From Candidatus Kapaibacterium sp. (GTDB taxonomy: Bacteria > Bacteroidota > Ignavibacteria > Kapaibacteriales > UBA2268): 8,046 bases of DNA. The stretch covers positions 1 through 8,046 of the forward strand of contig JAUQWR010000461.1 of NCBI GenBank assembly GCA_030835065.1, read 5' to 3'. The notes under the pieces are model-generated. The model saw nothing but the letters and a program-made list of their open reading frames with translations. It did no database searches and was not told the DNA's origin. Positions 1 through 7,525 of the stretch are shown in pieces. The stretch's first letter is position 1, and every line of letters starts with the position of its first letter. The position numbers and the translations under genes are program-made.

Positions 1-2598
1 AAAATGCTTGAAACAACTACCGGCAGAATGTTATTTAACTTGATTGTTCCTGAAGAACTCGGCTATATCAATGAATTGCTTACTAAGAAGAGACTTCGTT
101 TCTTTATTGGTCAATGTTTCCGCAAGGCAGGTTTGGCAAAAACTGTAGAATTCCTCGATAATTTGAAGGATACAGGATTTGGATTTGCTACACGCGGTGG
201 ATTGTCTGTATCAATTCATGACGTAGTTGTTCCTTACGAAAAGAATACAATTATTGCTAGCGCACAAAGTAAAATTGACAGTATCGAAAATGCATATCGT
301 AATGGCGTTATTTCAAGTGGCGAACGTTACAACAAGATTATCGATACTTGGTCTAATGCAACTAACCGTGTTGCTGATAAATTATATGTAGAATTATCAA
401 AAGCTCAGCAAGGATTCAACACATTCTGGATGATGCTTGACTCTCAAGCCCGCGGTTCTAAAGAGCAGATTCGTCAGCTTGCAGGTATGCGTGGTTTGAT
501 GGCTAAACCTAAAAAATCATTGTCCGGCTCGACTGGCGAACTTATCGAAAACCCGATTATTGCAAACTTTAAAGAAGGTTTGTCGATTCTTGAGTACTTT
601 ATTTCTACTCACGGTGCTCGTAAAGGTTTGGCGGATACAGCGTTGAAGACAGCTGATGCTGGTTATTTGACTCGTCGTCTGCACGACGTGGCACAAGATG
701 TTATTATCAGTGAAGTGGATTGCGGAACTATCCGCGGTGTGGAAATGACTGCACTCAAAGATGGCGAAGAAGTGAAAGAGCCACTATCAGAACGCGTTCT
801 TGGTCGTGTTGCTCTGCTTGATGTTCGCGATCAGATTACTGATGAATTGATTGTTAGAGCTAGCGAAGTAATTGATGAAGAAATTGCTGATAAAATTGAT
901 AATTCAGCTATCGAAGCGGTTATGATTCGTTCTGTATTGACTTGCGAATCTCGTCGTGGTGTTTGCGCTAAGTGCTATGGTCGTAACCTGGCAACAGGCA
1001 AGCTTACTGACGTTGGCGAAGCAGTTGGTACTATCGCTTCTCAATCAATCGGTGAGCCTGGTACTCAGCTTACTCTTCGTACATTCCACACTGGTGGTAC
1101 TGCGGCTTTGGTCGCATCACAGTCTTCGATTGTAGCAAAATTTGATGGTGTTATCCAATTTGATAATATCAGACAGATTAGTTACGAAGGTGAAGAAGGG
1201 CAGGTACATATCTCTATAAGCCGTATGGGCTCTATCAATATTATTGATCCAGACTCAAACCGCGTGCTTACAAAATATGATGCTACCTATGGTGCCGTGC
1301 TTAAAGTGCAGGATGGAGATGTAGTTAAAAAAGGTGCCATGATTTATGAATGGGATCCTTACAACTCATCAATTATCACTGAAGTTTCTGGTCGTATTCG
1401 TTATCGCGACATGGTGCCAAACGTAACTTATCGCGAAGTGAACGACGAAACTACAGGCCACATTACAAAGGTTATTATCGATTCAAGAGATAAAACTAAA
1501 TCTCCTGCTATCGAAATTATAGATGTAGAAGGCAGAGTATTAAAGACTTACAATATTCCATCACGTGCTCAATTGAGTGTGGATGATAATGAAGTGGTAG
1601 GTATTGGTACTCCGATGGCAAAAATTCCTAGAGACTTGGGTCGTACCCGAGACATCACAGGCGGTTTGCCTCGCGTAACTGAATTGTTTGAAGCGCGTGC
1701 TCCACAAAATCCAGCTATCGTAAGTGATATCGATGGTATCATATCTTTCGACAAGCAAAAACGTGGACAACGTACTTTGGTAGTAACTTCATTAGATGAA
1801 AAGACTAGAAAAGAATATTCAGTGCCAATTGGTAAATATATTTTGGTTCAAGAAGGCGACTTCGTTCGTGCAGGCGACAGATTGACAGAAGGTTCGATCA
1901 ATCCACACGATATTTTGAGAATCAAAGGTGCTAATGCGGTTCAAGAATATCTTGTAAATGAAATTCAAGAAGTTTATCGTATGCAAGGTGTAAAAATCAA
2001 TGATAAACACATTGAAGTAATCGCACGCCAAATGCTTCAAAAAGTAAGAATCGTAGATTCAGGAGACTCCTCATTCTTAGAAAACGACCATGTGGACAAA
2101 TTAAGATTATTTGATGAAAATCAAATGCTTAAGAACATGGTTGTGATTAGCGAAAAAGGAGATTCTAAGTTTAGCGAAGGTCAGCTGGTAGCTCGCCGCA
2201 AAGTACGTGATATCAATAATGATTTACGTCATAAAGGCAAGGCAGTAGCAGAATTCCGCCCGGCAGATCCAGCGATTTCCGAACCGATTTTGCTTGGAAT
2301 TACTCAAGCATCATTGACAACAGAAAGCTGGCTATCAGCGGCATCATTCCAAGAGACCACACGTGTGCTTTCTGATGCATCAGTAGCTGCAAAAGTTGAT
2401 AATCTTATAGGTTTGAAAGAAAATATCATACTTGGTCAGTTGATTCCAGCAGGAACCGGCTTGCGCCATTACCAAGATATGGTAGTAACTTCAGAAATAG
2501 GCAATATATTTGGAAGAGCTGATTCTTTGAATATTAAAGCTTATAACGACAATTTGGAAATTGATATGTCTGAAGCAATAGAAGCAGAAGGCATGTAA
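1..2598 (+). CDS. rpoC: DNA-directed RNA polymerase subunit beta' (5'-truncated by window edge)
   Basis: This is the C-terminal part of the largest catalytic subunit of RNA polymerase, a cytoplasmic enzyme that transcribes all genes. The frame is open to base 1, so the ATG at 4 is internal. The clamp, first zinc site and the NADFDGD active-site loop lie off the left edge. Seen here: the bridge-helix region (about 418-510, with DSQARGS and RQLAGMRGLMAKP); the second zinc site with all four cysteines (codons at 721, 943, 964, 973); the first half of the trigger loop (about 1015-1098, ASQSIGEPGTQLTLRTFHTGG less its first residue) and its second half (from about 1648, DITGGLPRVTELFEAR). About 183 residues separate the two trigger-loop halves, matching the position and size of the SI3 insertion of E. 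coli beta'. A short extra segment (KKSLSGSTGE) follows the bridge helix. The reading frame is intact and a terminator follows the stop. rpoB would be expected just upstream, outside the window. Confidence 0.98.
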   Translation, partial: KMLETTTGRMLFNLIVPEELGYINELLTKKRLRFFIGQCFRKAGLAKTVEFLDNLKDTGFGFATRGGLSVSIHDVVVPYEKNTIIASAQSKIDSIENAYRNGVISSGERYNKIIDTWSNATNRVADKLYVELSKAQQGFNTFWMMLDSQARGSKEQIRQLAGMRGLMAKPKKSLSGSTGELIENPIIANFKEGLSILEYFISTHGARKGLADTALKTADAGYLTRRLHDVAQDVIISEVDCGTIRGVEMTALKDGEEVKEPLSERVLGRVALLDVRDQITDELIVRASEVIDEEIADKIDNSAIEAVMIRSVLTCESRRGVCAKCYGRNLATGKLTDVGEAVGTIASQSIGEPGTQLTLRTFHTGGTAALVASQSSIVAKFDGVIQFDNIRQISYEGEEGQVHISISRMGSINIIDPDSNRVLTKYDATYGAVLKVQDGDVVKKGAMIYEWDPYNSSIITEVSGRIRYRDMVPNVTYREVNDETTGHITKVIIDSRDKTKSPAIEIIDVEGRVLKTYNIPSRAQLSVDDNEVVGIGTPMAKIPRDLGRTRDITGGLPRVTELFEARAPQNPAIVSDIDGIISFDKQKRGQRTLVVTSLDEKTRKEYSVPIGKYILVQEGDFVRAGDRLTEGSINPHDILRIKGANAVQEYLVNEIQEVYRMQGVKINDKHIEVIARQMLQKVRIVDSGDSSFLENDHVDKLRLFDENQMLKNMVVISEKGDSKFSEGQLVARRKVRDINNDLRHKGKAVAEFRPADPAISEPILLGITQASLTTESWLSAASFQETTRVLSDASVAAKVDNLIGLKENIILGQLIPAGTGLRHYQDMVVTSEIGNIFGRADSLNIKAYNDNLEIDMSEAIEAEGM

Positions 2599-2621
2599 AA
2601 TACAGATTAGAATTAAAAATT

Positions 2622-2658
2622 AAAGCTCTTACTTTTTATGAAGGTAAGAGCTTTTTTT
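2622..2658 (+). terminator. Intrinsic terminator after rpoC
   Basis: A perfect 11-bp inverted repeat (AAAGCTCTTAC at 2622-2632, GTAAGAGCTTT at 2644-2654) begins 24 bases after the rpoC stop. Three more pairs, one a G-U, can extend it inward to leave a 5-base loop. The right arm runs into seven consecutive T (2652-2658). This is a textbook rho-independent terminator and should end the rpoC transcript and insulate the downstream protease gene. Confidence 0.92.
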
Positions 2659-2674
2659 GTAGTAACCTTTTTAA

Positions 2675-2705
2675 TATTGGAGTGTTTGTTTATATTATAA
2701 TATTG
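2675..2705 (+). promoter_or_regulatory. Candidate promoter of the secreted metallopeptidase gene
   Basis: After the rpoC terminator there is a perfect TATAAT at 2696-2701. It overlaps TAATATTG (2698-2705), which is one base from the Bacteroidota -7 element TAnnTTTG. TATTGG at 2675-2680 lies 17 bases before that element and could act as the -33 TTG-type box. No good -35 hexamer sits 16-18 bases before the TATAAT read as a standard sigma-70 site. Such A/T-rich matches occur easily by chance here. The main support is location: a strong terminator upstream and a start codon 26 bases after the element. Confidence 0.35.
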
Positions 2706-2731
2706 TTGAAATTAATATTTCGGAATTAACT

Positions 2732-5700
2732 ATGAAAAGATTCAATTACCTTATCATTTTTTCTTTATTGTCGTTTTGGGCTATTAATGATAGTCTGAAA
2801 GCAAAAGAATTAGTGAAATTATATGAAAATCAAGATTTTAAGCAAACTATCAATTGCCTTAATGCTGTAAATTCCGCTGATTGGCAGATGTTTATTACTC
2901 AGAATGGAACCTGGGATATTTCGCTTGATAAAGCTAGCGGAAGTCCGGTAGTGGCTATTGGCAAGCCTATTAAAATATGTCCTTATATAATCTCTTCTGA
3001 TCAATTAGTAGCTGCAATCAAAGATTTCTTGAATAAATATAAAAGCATTTTCAAAGCGGATATCAATTCTTTAAAACTATCGAGGGTTGAAGAAGTTGGT
3101 GGGAAGTGGTTTGTAAGCTTTGTTCAGATCTATGATGATAAAGAAGTTATTGGCAGCGAAATTAATCTTGTTGTTAATAATAAAGGCGAAGTGTTTTCAT
3201 TCAATATTAGTTTTTATGATAATATTAAATTTGAGAATAAAAGCAAGATTGTGAAAAGCAAAGCAATAGAAATCACTAATAATTCTCTCAACTTAAAAGT
3301 AAATAGTAAAATTGCTAACAAATTAATGAGCTCAAAAAATATTCAGGAATATATTCTTCCTATTTATAAAGGTGATTTCATTGATTTTAAAATGGTGTAT
3401 AAAGTTAGTTCAGGGATAGATAGCAAGGAAATATTTGAAACTTATATAGATGTATTTAATGGAGATATTGTTTGGCAAAAGCTTTTATTATTAAATGCAG
3501 ACAAAAATGTAATACTTAAAGCTGAAGTATTTCAAGACTATTATAAAGGAAAGGTTGCAGAACTTCCACTTAAAAATAATTATCTGGCTATAGATAATAT
3601 TGGAAGTAAAACCGATGAAACCGGTAAATTTAAAATCAACTCCAATCAAGTGGAATTGAAGATTAAATATGAATCAGATGAAACCATAATCGGCTTTTGT
3701 GAAGAAAATGATATAGAATATTTGAATCCTATAAAAATCAATATAGCAAGTATTAATAATGAAGTTGTATTGAATAGTGAAAATGCTAATAAATTCGCGT
3801 TGTTCGGCTTGTATCACCTCAAGTATGCTAAAGATCAAATAAAGAGAATAGATCCAAATTTGGATTGTATGGAAATAAAAATGCCAATCACTTTTTATGG
3901 AAGTAGCAGCTTTTATGGAATGTATGGAGTTAACGCATTTTATTCGCCAAATGATAAGAGTTTTGGATTTACTGATTATGAAAATGATTCAATTAGATTT
4001 TCTGAATGTCCGGCTGTTATGTATCATGAATATGGTCATTCTATAAATGATTTATTCTATAAGAAAAGAAACAAAGAATTTTTGAATAAAGCGTGTCATG
4101 AAGCTTTAGCAGATGTTAATGCAAATATGCTTTTAGACGACCCTATTGGTACTAAAAATGTATATTTGAATGACAAAGCTGCATATATAAGGAATTCTGA
4201 AAATAAATGTATATATCCTGATTCACTTACAGGAGAAAGCCATAACGACGGGAGAGTTTTGGCTGGTGCATTTTGGGATTTAAGGAAATTAATAGGTAAA
4301 GATTTGACTTATAAATTATCTCATTTTGCCAGATATAGTCTTCCTGATGATCCAAGTACAGCTGTAGCCTTTAAAAAATGGTTTTTGGCTGTATTGGTTG
4401 CAGATGATGATAATGGAGATTTGACAGATGGCAGCCCACATTACAAGGAAATAATTAAAGCGTTTAATATGCATAATATTGGTCAAAATCTTTTTGTTAA
4501 TGACGCTTTGAATTTTACTGTTTTGGAAGATATGGAGAATATCAATGGAAGCCAGAATATTATTGTTGAGTTTTCTAGTCCAAGTTTTATTTGTCAATTG
4601 CCCGATACTGTGAAGTTCTGCTATACTATAGACAATTCGAAAGAAGTGAAAGAAATAAATTTATTAAAAAATAACAATAAATATGTTAATACTTTCAATG
4701 GTTTAGAAAAACCTGGGATAATTAAATATTATTTGAAATATAAAGATAATAATACAAATTATTATCAATATAAATATTATAATAACAGTATGTTTAGTAA
4801 CTATGTCTTTACATGTGGTTATAAGAGTATCTATGTAGATGAATTTGAAAGCGAAAATTTCAAATTTGATAATAATATTAGTAAAGGTGCTGGTTTGATG
4901 ATTGGCAAGCCTAAAGGGTATTCATCGCAGATTAGCTATTATATTCAGCCGGATTCTGATTTGAGCAAAAATGGTGAAAAATGCATGCTTACTGGAACCG
5001 GATACGACAATAGTCCATACTATATGATAGAAGGAACTAGTAGTGCCGAATCCCCTGCTTATCTAATAAAAAAAGATATTAAAAAATATCTAATAAGCTT
5101 TTGGATGTTTGAATGGCACTTGTTTTATAGTAATCAATTGTTTGATAATAATGTTGGAGTAATTGTAACATATAAAACAAATGAAATGGCTGAATGGGAT
5201 ACTCTTTACAATATGAAGAAGTATTATGAAGAGGATGAATATAATAATGATTCCATAAAGACATTGCATAAACAGCGAGTCTGGAAGAGAATGATATTTG
5301 AAGTGCCAAATATTTGGGAAGAAGACACGGAATTGCAATTGAAATTTTTTGCGGGATCTAAAGAAAAATATGGAAATACATCGAGCACTTCAATAGTTTG
5401 CCTCTTAGTAGATGATTTGAAAATCATGAGGGAAAATGATGGTGGTGCAGGCATTGGTGATCAATCTGCTGATGGTTTAGAAGTATATCCAAATCCTATG
5501 ATTGATAATGGATATTTGTCTTATTATACACAAAATGAGGATGCAGTCGATTTGGAATTATATGATATTATTGGACAAAAAATTGGCATTTGTAGCGGAT
5601 ATAAGATTAAAACCGGACAAAATATTATTCCTATTAAAGAAATTGTTAATTCAAATTTAGATCCTGGTTCATATATAATAATGATTAGCAAAAACAATAC

Positions 5701-5734
5701 ATTACTTAATTCAATCAAATTTATTAAAATTTAA
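2732..5734 (+). CDS. Secreted zinc metallopeptidase (M4/M36-like gluzincin) with FTP propeptide and T9SS type A sorting domain
   Basis: Probably an extracellular or cell-surface protease of 1000 residues. Residues 1-24 look like a Sec signal peptide (MKRF, a hydrophobic LIIFSLLSFWAI core, possible cleavage after LKA). About 70-160 resembles the FTP propeptide of thermolysin/fungalysin enzymes (GGKWFVSFVQIYDD at 123-136, then VVNNKGEV). The catalytic domain has HEYGH at 432-436 (zinc ligands H432 and H436, general base E433) and EALAD at 457-461, where E457 is the likely third ligand. H504 in SHNDGRVLAGAFWDLR is the candidate transition-state histidine. A D/N-rich stretch at 558-570 (DDDNGDLTDGSPH) may bind calcium. 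About 590-690 looks like an Ig/Fn-type module, and about 703-899 a jelly-roll-like module. Residues 916-1000 form a T9SS sorting domain (VYPNP, LYDIIGQKI, LDPGSYIIMI, final FIKI). The ATG is chosen because it begins the signal peptide; no Shine-Dalgarno is visible. Codons are visibly more A/T-rich than in rpoC. Subfamily and substrate are unknown. Confidence 0.87.
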   Translation: MKRFNYLIIFSLLSFWAINDSLKAKELVKLYENQDFKQTINCLNAVNSADWQMFITQNGTWDISLDKASGSPVVAIGKPIKICPYIISSDQLVAAIKDFLNKYKSIFKADINSLKLSRVEEVGGKWFVSFVQIYDDKEVIGSEINLVVNNKGEVFSFNISFYDNIKFENKSKIVKSKAIEITNNSLNLKVNSKIANKLMSSKNIQEYILPIYKGDFIDFKMVYKVSSGIDSKEIFETYIDVFNGDIVWQKLLLLNADKNVILKAEVFQDYYKGKVAELPLKNNYLAIDNIGSKTDETGKFKINSNQVELKIKYESDETIIGFCEENDIEYLNPIKINIASINNEVVLNSENANKFALFGLYHLKYAKDQIKRIDPNLDCMEIKMPITFYGSSSFYGMYGVNAFYSPNDKSFGFTDYENDSIRFSECPAVMYHEYGHSINDLFYKKRNKEFLNKACHEALADVNANMLLDDPIGTKNVYLNDKAAYIRNSENKCIYPDSLTGESHNDGRVLAGAFWDLRKLIGKDLTYKLSHFARYSLPDDPSTAVAFKKWFLAVLVADDDNGDLTDGSPHYKEIIKAFNMHNIGQNLFVNDALNFTVLEDMENINGSQNIIVEFSSPSFICQLPDTVKFCYTIDNSKEVKEINLLKNNNKYVNTFNGLEKPGIIKYYLKYKDNNTNYYQYKYYNNSMFSNYVFTCGYKSIYVDEFESENFKFDNNISKGAGLMIGKPKGYSSQISYYIQPDSDLSKNGEKCMLTGTGYDNSPYYMIEGTSSAESPAYLIKKDIKKYLISFWMFEWHLFYSNQLFDNNVGVIVTYKTNEMAEWDTLYNMKKYYEEDEYNNDSIKTLHKQRVWKRMIFEVPNIWEEDTELQLKFFAGSKEKYGNTSSTSIVCLLVDDLKIMRENDGGAGIGDQSADGLEVYPNPMIDNGYLSYYTQNEDAVDLELYDIIGQKIGICSGYKIKTGQNIIPIKEIVNSNLDPGSYIIMISKNNTLLNSIKFIKI
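5474..5731 (+). other. T9SS type A sorting domain (C-terminal domain of the metallopeptidase)
   Basis: The last 85 or so residues show the usual order of the Por-secretion C-terminal domain: a VYPNP start (residues 918-922), a strand with LELYDIIGQKI, a GQNIIPI strand, LDPGSYIIMI, and a short final strand ending in FIKI. In known T9SS organisms this domain directs a periplasmic protein through the outer membrane. It is then cleaved, often with attachment of the mature protein to the surface. Here it implies that the genome encodes a T9SS elsewhere; none of the machinery is in this window. Confidence 0.88.
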
Positions 5735-5754
5735 CTAATACCAGCTTATATACA

Positions 5755-5795
5755 AATAACCCCAAAAGTAGATTGTCATTGCTTTTGGGGTTGTT
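5755..5795. terminator. Probable shared bidirectional terminator between convergent genes
   Basis: A perfect 11-bp inverted repeat (AACCCCAAAAG at 5758-5768, CTTTTGGGGTT at 5782-5792) sits between the stops of the protease gene (5734, +) and pgi (5824, -). Three outer pairs (one a G-U) can extend it to 5755-5795; the loop is 13 bases. It has no long T run on either side, only short T-rich tails (TTGTTCT on +, ATTTGTAT on -), so termination may be weaker than at the rpoC terminator. Its symmetry and position between convergent stops support a shared terminator. Confidence 0.8.
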
Positions 5796-5823
5796 CTATA
5801 AAAATAGCATAATATGATTATAA

Positions 5824-7464
5824 TTATTTTTTGTATTGTTTAATATAATTAATCAATCCGTTTGTAGAAGAATCATGAGAGTAGATTTTCTCGTCAGATT
5901 CAAGATCCTTTAATACTTCTTTGGCAAGCTGTTTTCCTAATTCAACGCCCCATTGGTCGAATGAATTAATGTTCCATATACATCCCATTACAAACACTTT
6001 GTGTTCGTACATCGCAATTAATTTGCCTAGAGCAGATGGCGTAAGTTTTTTGATTAGTATAGTATTAGTAGGGCGATTGCCTGTAAATACTTTATGCGGA
6101 ACTAGTGATTTGATTTGCTTATCATCTAGTCCTTGAGCTTTGAGTTCGGCTAATACTTCTGCTTCGGATTTTCCTTTCATAAGTGCTTCTGTTTGTGCAA
6201 TAAAATTAGAAAGTAAAATGCGATGATGATTTTCTAATTCATTGTGATTGTTGATACATGCAATAAAATCTACAGGTATTACTTGGGTGCCTTGATGAAT
6301 TAATTGGAAAAAAGAGTGTTGGGAGTTGGTACCAATAGTGCCCCAGACAATCGGGCCAGTCTTGTAATCTATCTTGACAGAGTTTTTGTCTATATATTTG
6401 CCATTGCTTTCCATATCTAGCTGTTGCAAGAAATCCGGGAATTTTTTTAGATATTCGTCGTATGGAATAACTGCATGCGAAGCCAAATCAAAAAAATTAG
6501 CATACCATATACCAAGCAAAGCCATGATGACAGGTATATTTCTCTCGAAAGGAGTTTCTCTAAAATGTAAATCCATTTCGTAGGCACCAGCAAGTAAATC
6601 TTCGAAATTATCGAATCCAATTGCAAGAGCAATCGATAGCCCTATAGCAGACCATAATGAATATCGCCCACCAACCCAGTCCCAAAATTGGAACATATGT
6701 TTTGGATTAATACCAAAATCAATACATGCTTTTTCGTTGGTAGATAAAGCAACAAAATGATTTTCAATTTTATCTTTAGGAACAGATTTTAAAATCCAGT
6801 TTTTTGCAGTGAGGGCATTTGTAATAGTCTCCTGAGTAGTAAATGTCTTTGATGCAATGATAAATAGAGTGGTCTCAGGATTTAGACCATTCAATAAAGA
6901 CTGAATATCGCTAGCATCTACATTTGATACAAAGTGTACATTTAAATTTGGAACTTTATAAGCTGAAAGAGCTTCAACTACCATCGCAGGACCCAAATCA
7001 GAGCCACCAATACCGATATTGACAACATCAGTAATCTGCAATCCACTGCCACCGAGCCACGAACCATTGTGTATGGATTCGACAAATTCTTTCATGTGGT
7101 CCAAAACTTCATAAATTTGTGGCATTACATTTTCAGAATCTACATATACCGGCTCGTCAGAACGATTTCTCAAAGCAGTGTGTAGCACAGCACGATTTTC
7201 TGTACTGTTGATTTTTTCGCCGGCAAACATTTCCTCGATTTTATGCCTTAAACCAATGGATTTAGCCAGCTCGAGTAGCAAAGGCATTGTGTCGTTGTTT
7301 ATTAAATTTTTGGAATAATCGAAAAGTATATCGTGAAATTTAATTGAGTACTTGTCGAATCGGTGGTTATCGGCTGCAAATAAATCTTTGACGTGTAGCT
7401 TGGCAATTTCTGCTTTGTGAAGCTGAAGATGACGCCATTCTTTGGATTTTGAAATCAATTCCAT
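5824..7464 (-). CDS. pgi: Glucose-6-phosphate isomerase
   Basis: Interconverts glucose 6-phosphate and fructose 6-phosphate in glycolysis and gluconeogenesis, in the cytoplasm; known relatives are dimers. At 546 residues it matches the long E. coli/eukaryote-type enzyme (549 in E. coli). Seen in the protein: the first SIS-fold phosphate-binding segment GIGGSDLGP (151-159) and SKTFTTQET (205-213); family signature 1 DWVGGRYSLWSAIGL (from 262); catalytic glutamate E352 in MESNGK; catalytic histidine H383 in GTNSQHSFFQ; signature 2 (494-511, SFDQWGVELGK) ending in the active-site lysine K511. The lysine is 35 residues from the C-terminus, as in E. coli. The ATG at 7464 is secure at the upstream side because an in-frame TAG lies two codons before it (7470-7468). 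Only a weak purine stretch (GGATAGAAA) precedes it as a possible ribosome site. It may be co-transcribed with the kinase gene 61 bp upstream, but a promoter in that gap cannot be excluded. The gene is intact, with no missing catalytic residue. Confidence 0.98.
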   Translation of the reverse strand: MELISKSKEWRHLQLHKAEIAKLHVKDLFAADNHRFDKYSIKFHDILFDYSKNLINNDTMPLLLELAKSIGLRHKIEEMFAGEKINSTENRAVLHTALRNRSDEPVYVDSENVMPQIYEVLDHMKEFVESIHNGSWLGGSGLQITDVVNIGIGGSDLGPAMVVEALSAYKVPNLNVHFVSNVDASDIQSLLNGLNPETTLFIIASKTFTTQETITNALTAKNWILKSVPKDKIENHFVALSTNEKACIDFGINPKHMFQFWDWVGGRYSLWSAIGLSIALAIGFDNFEDLLAGAYEMDLHFRETPFERNIPVIMALLGIWYANFFDLASHAVIPYDEYLKKFPDFLQQLDMESNGKYIDKNSVKIDYKTGPIVWGTIGTNSQHSFFQLIHQGTQVIPVDFIACINNHNELENHHRILLSNFIAQTEALMKGKSEAEVLAELKAQGLDDKQIKSLVPHKVFTGNRPTNTILIKKLTPSALGKLIAMYEHKVFVMGCIWNINSFDQWGVELGKQLAKEVLKDLESDEKIYSHDSSTNGLINYIKQYKK

Positions 7465-7525
7465 TTTCTATCCGTTCAATAGCTTATAAATTTTGATTGT
7501 ATAAACGAAGTAATGATATTTTAGT

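Noticed and set aside
1561..2040. Short minus-strand open frames opposite rpoC.
   Set aside because: They overlap the strongly conserved trigger-loop and C-terminal coding region of rpoC, and their translations match no family.
5060..5096. A 10-bp direct repeat (TATCTAATAA at 5060-5069 and 5087-5096) flanking a short GATATT/AATATC inverted repeat.
   Set aside because: It lies in frame inside the protease gene, encodes a lysine/isoleucine/tyrosine-rich stretch, and is of a length expected by chance in such A/T-rich coding sequence. There are no flanking signs of an insertion.
5079..5338. Open frames on the minus strand with hydrophobic, membrane-like translations.
   Set aside because: They lie wholly opposite the protease gene, whose A/T-rich codons read backwards give hydrophobic residues. 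There is no start signal or recognisable domain.
7465..7525. A specific pgi promoter in the gap after the kinase gene.
   Set aside because: A/T-rich words such as TATAAG are present on the minus strand, but no pair of boxes with good sequence and spacing stands out, so none is annotated.
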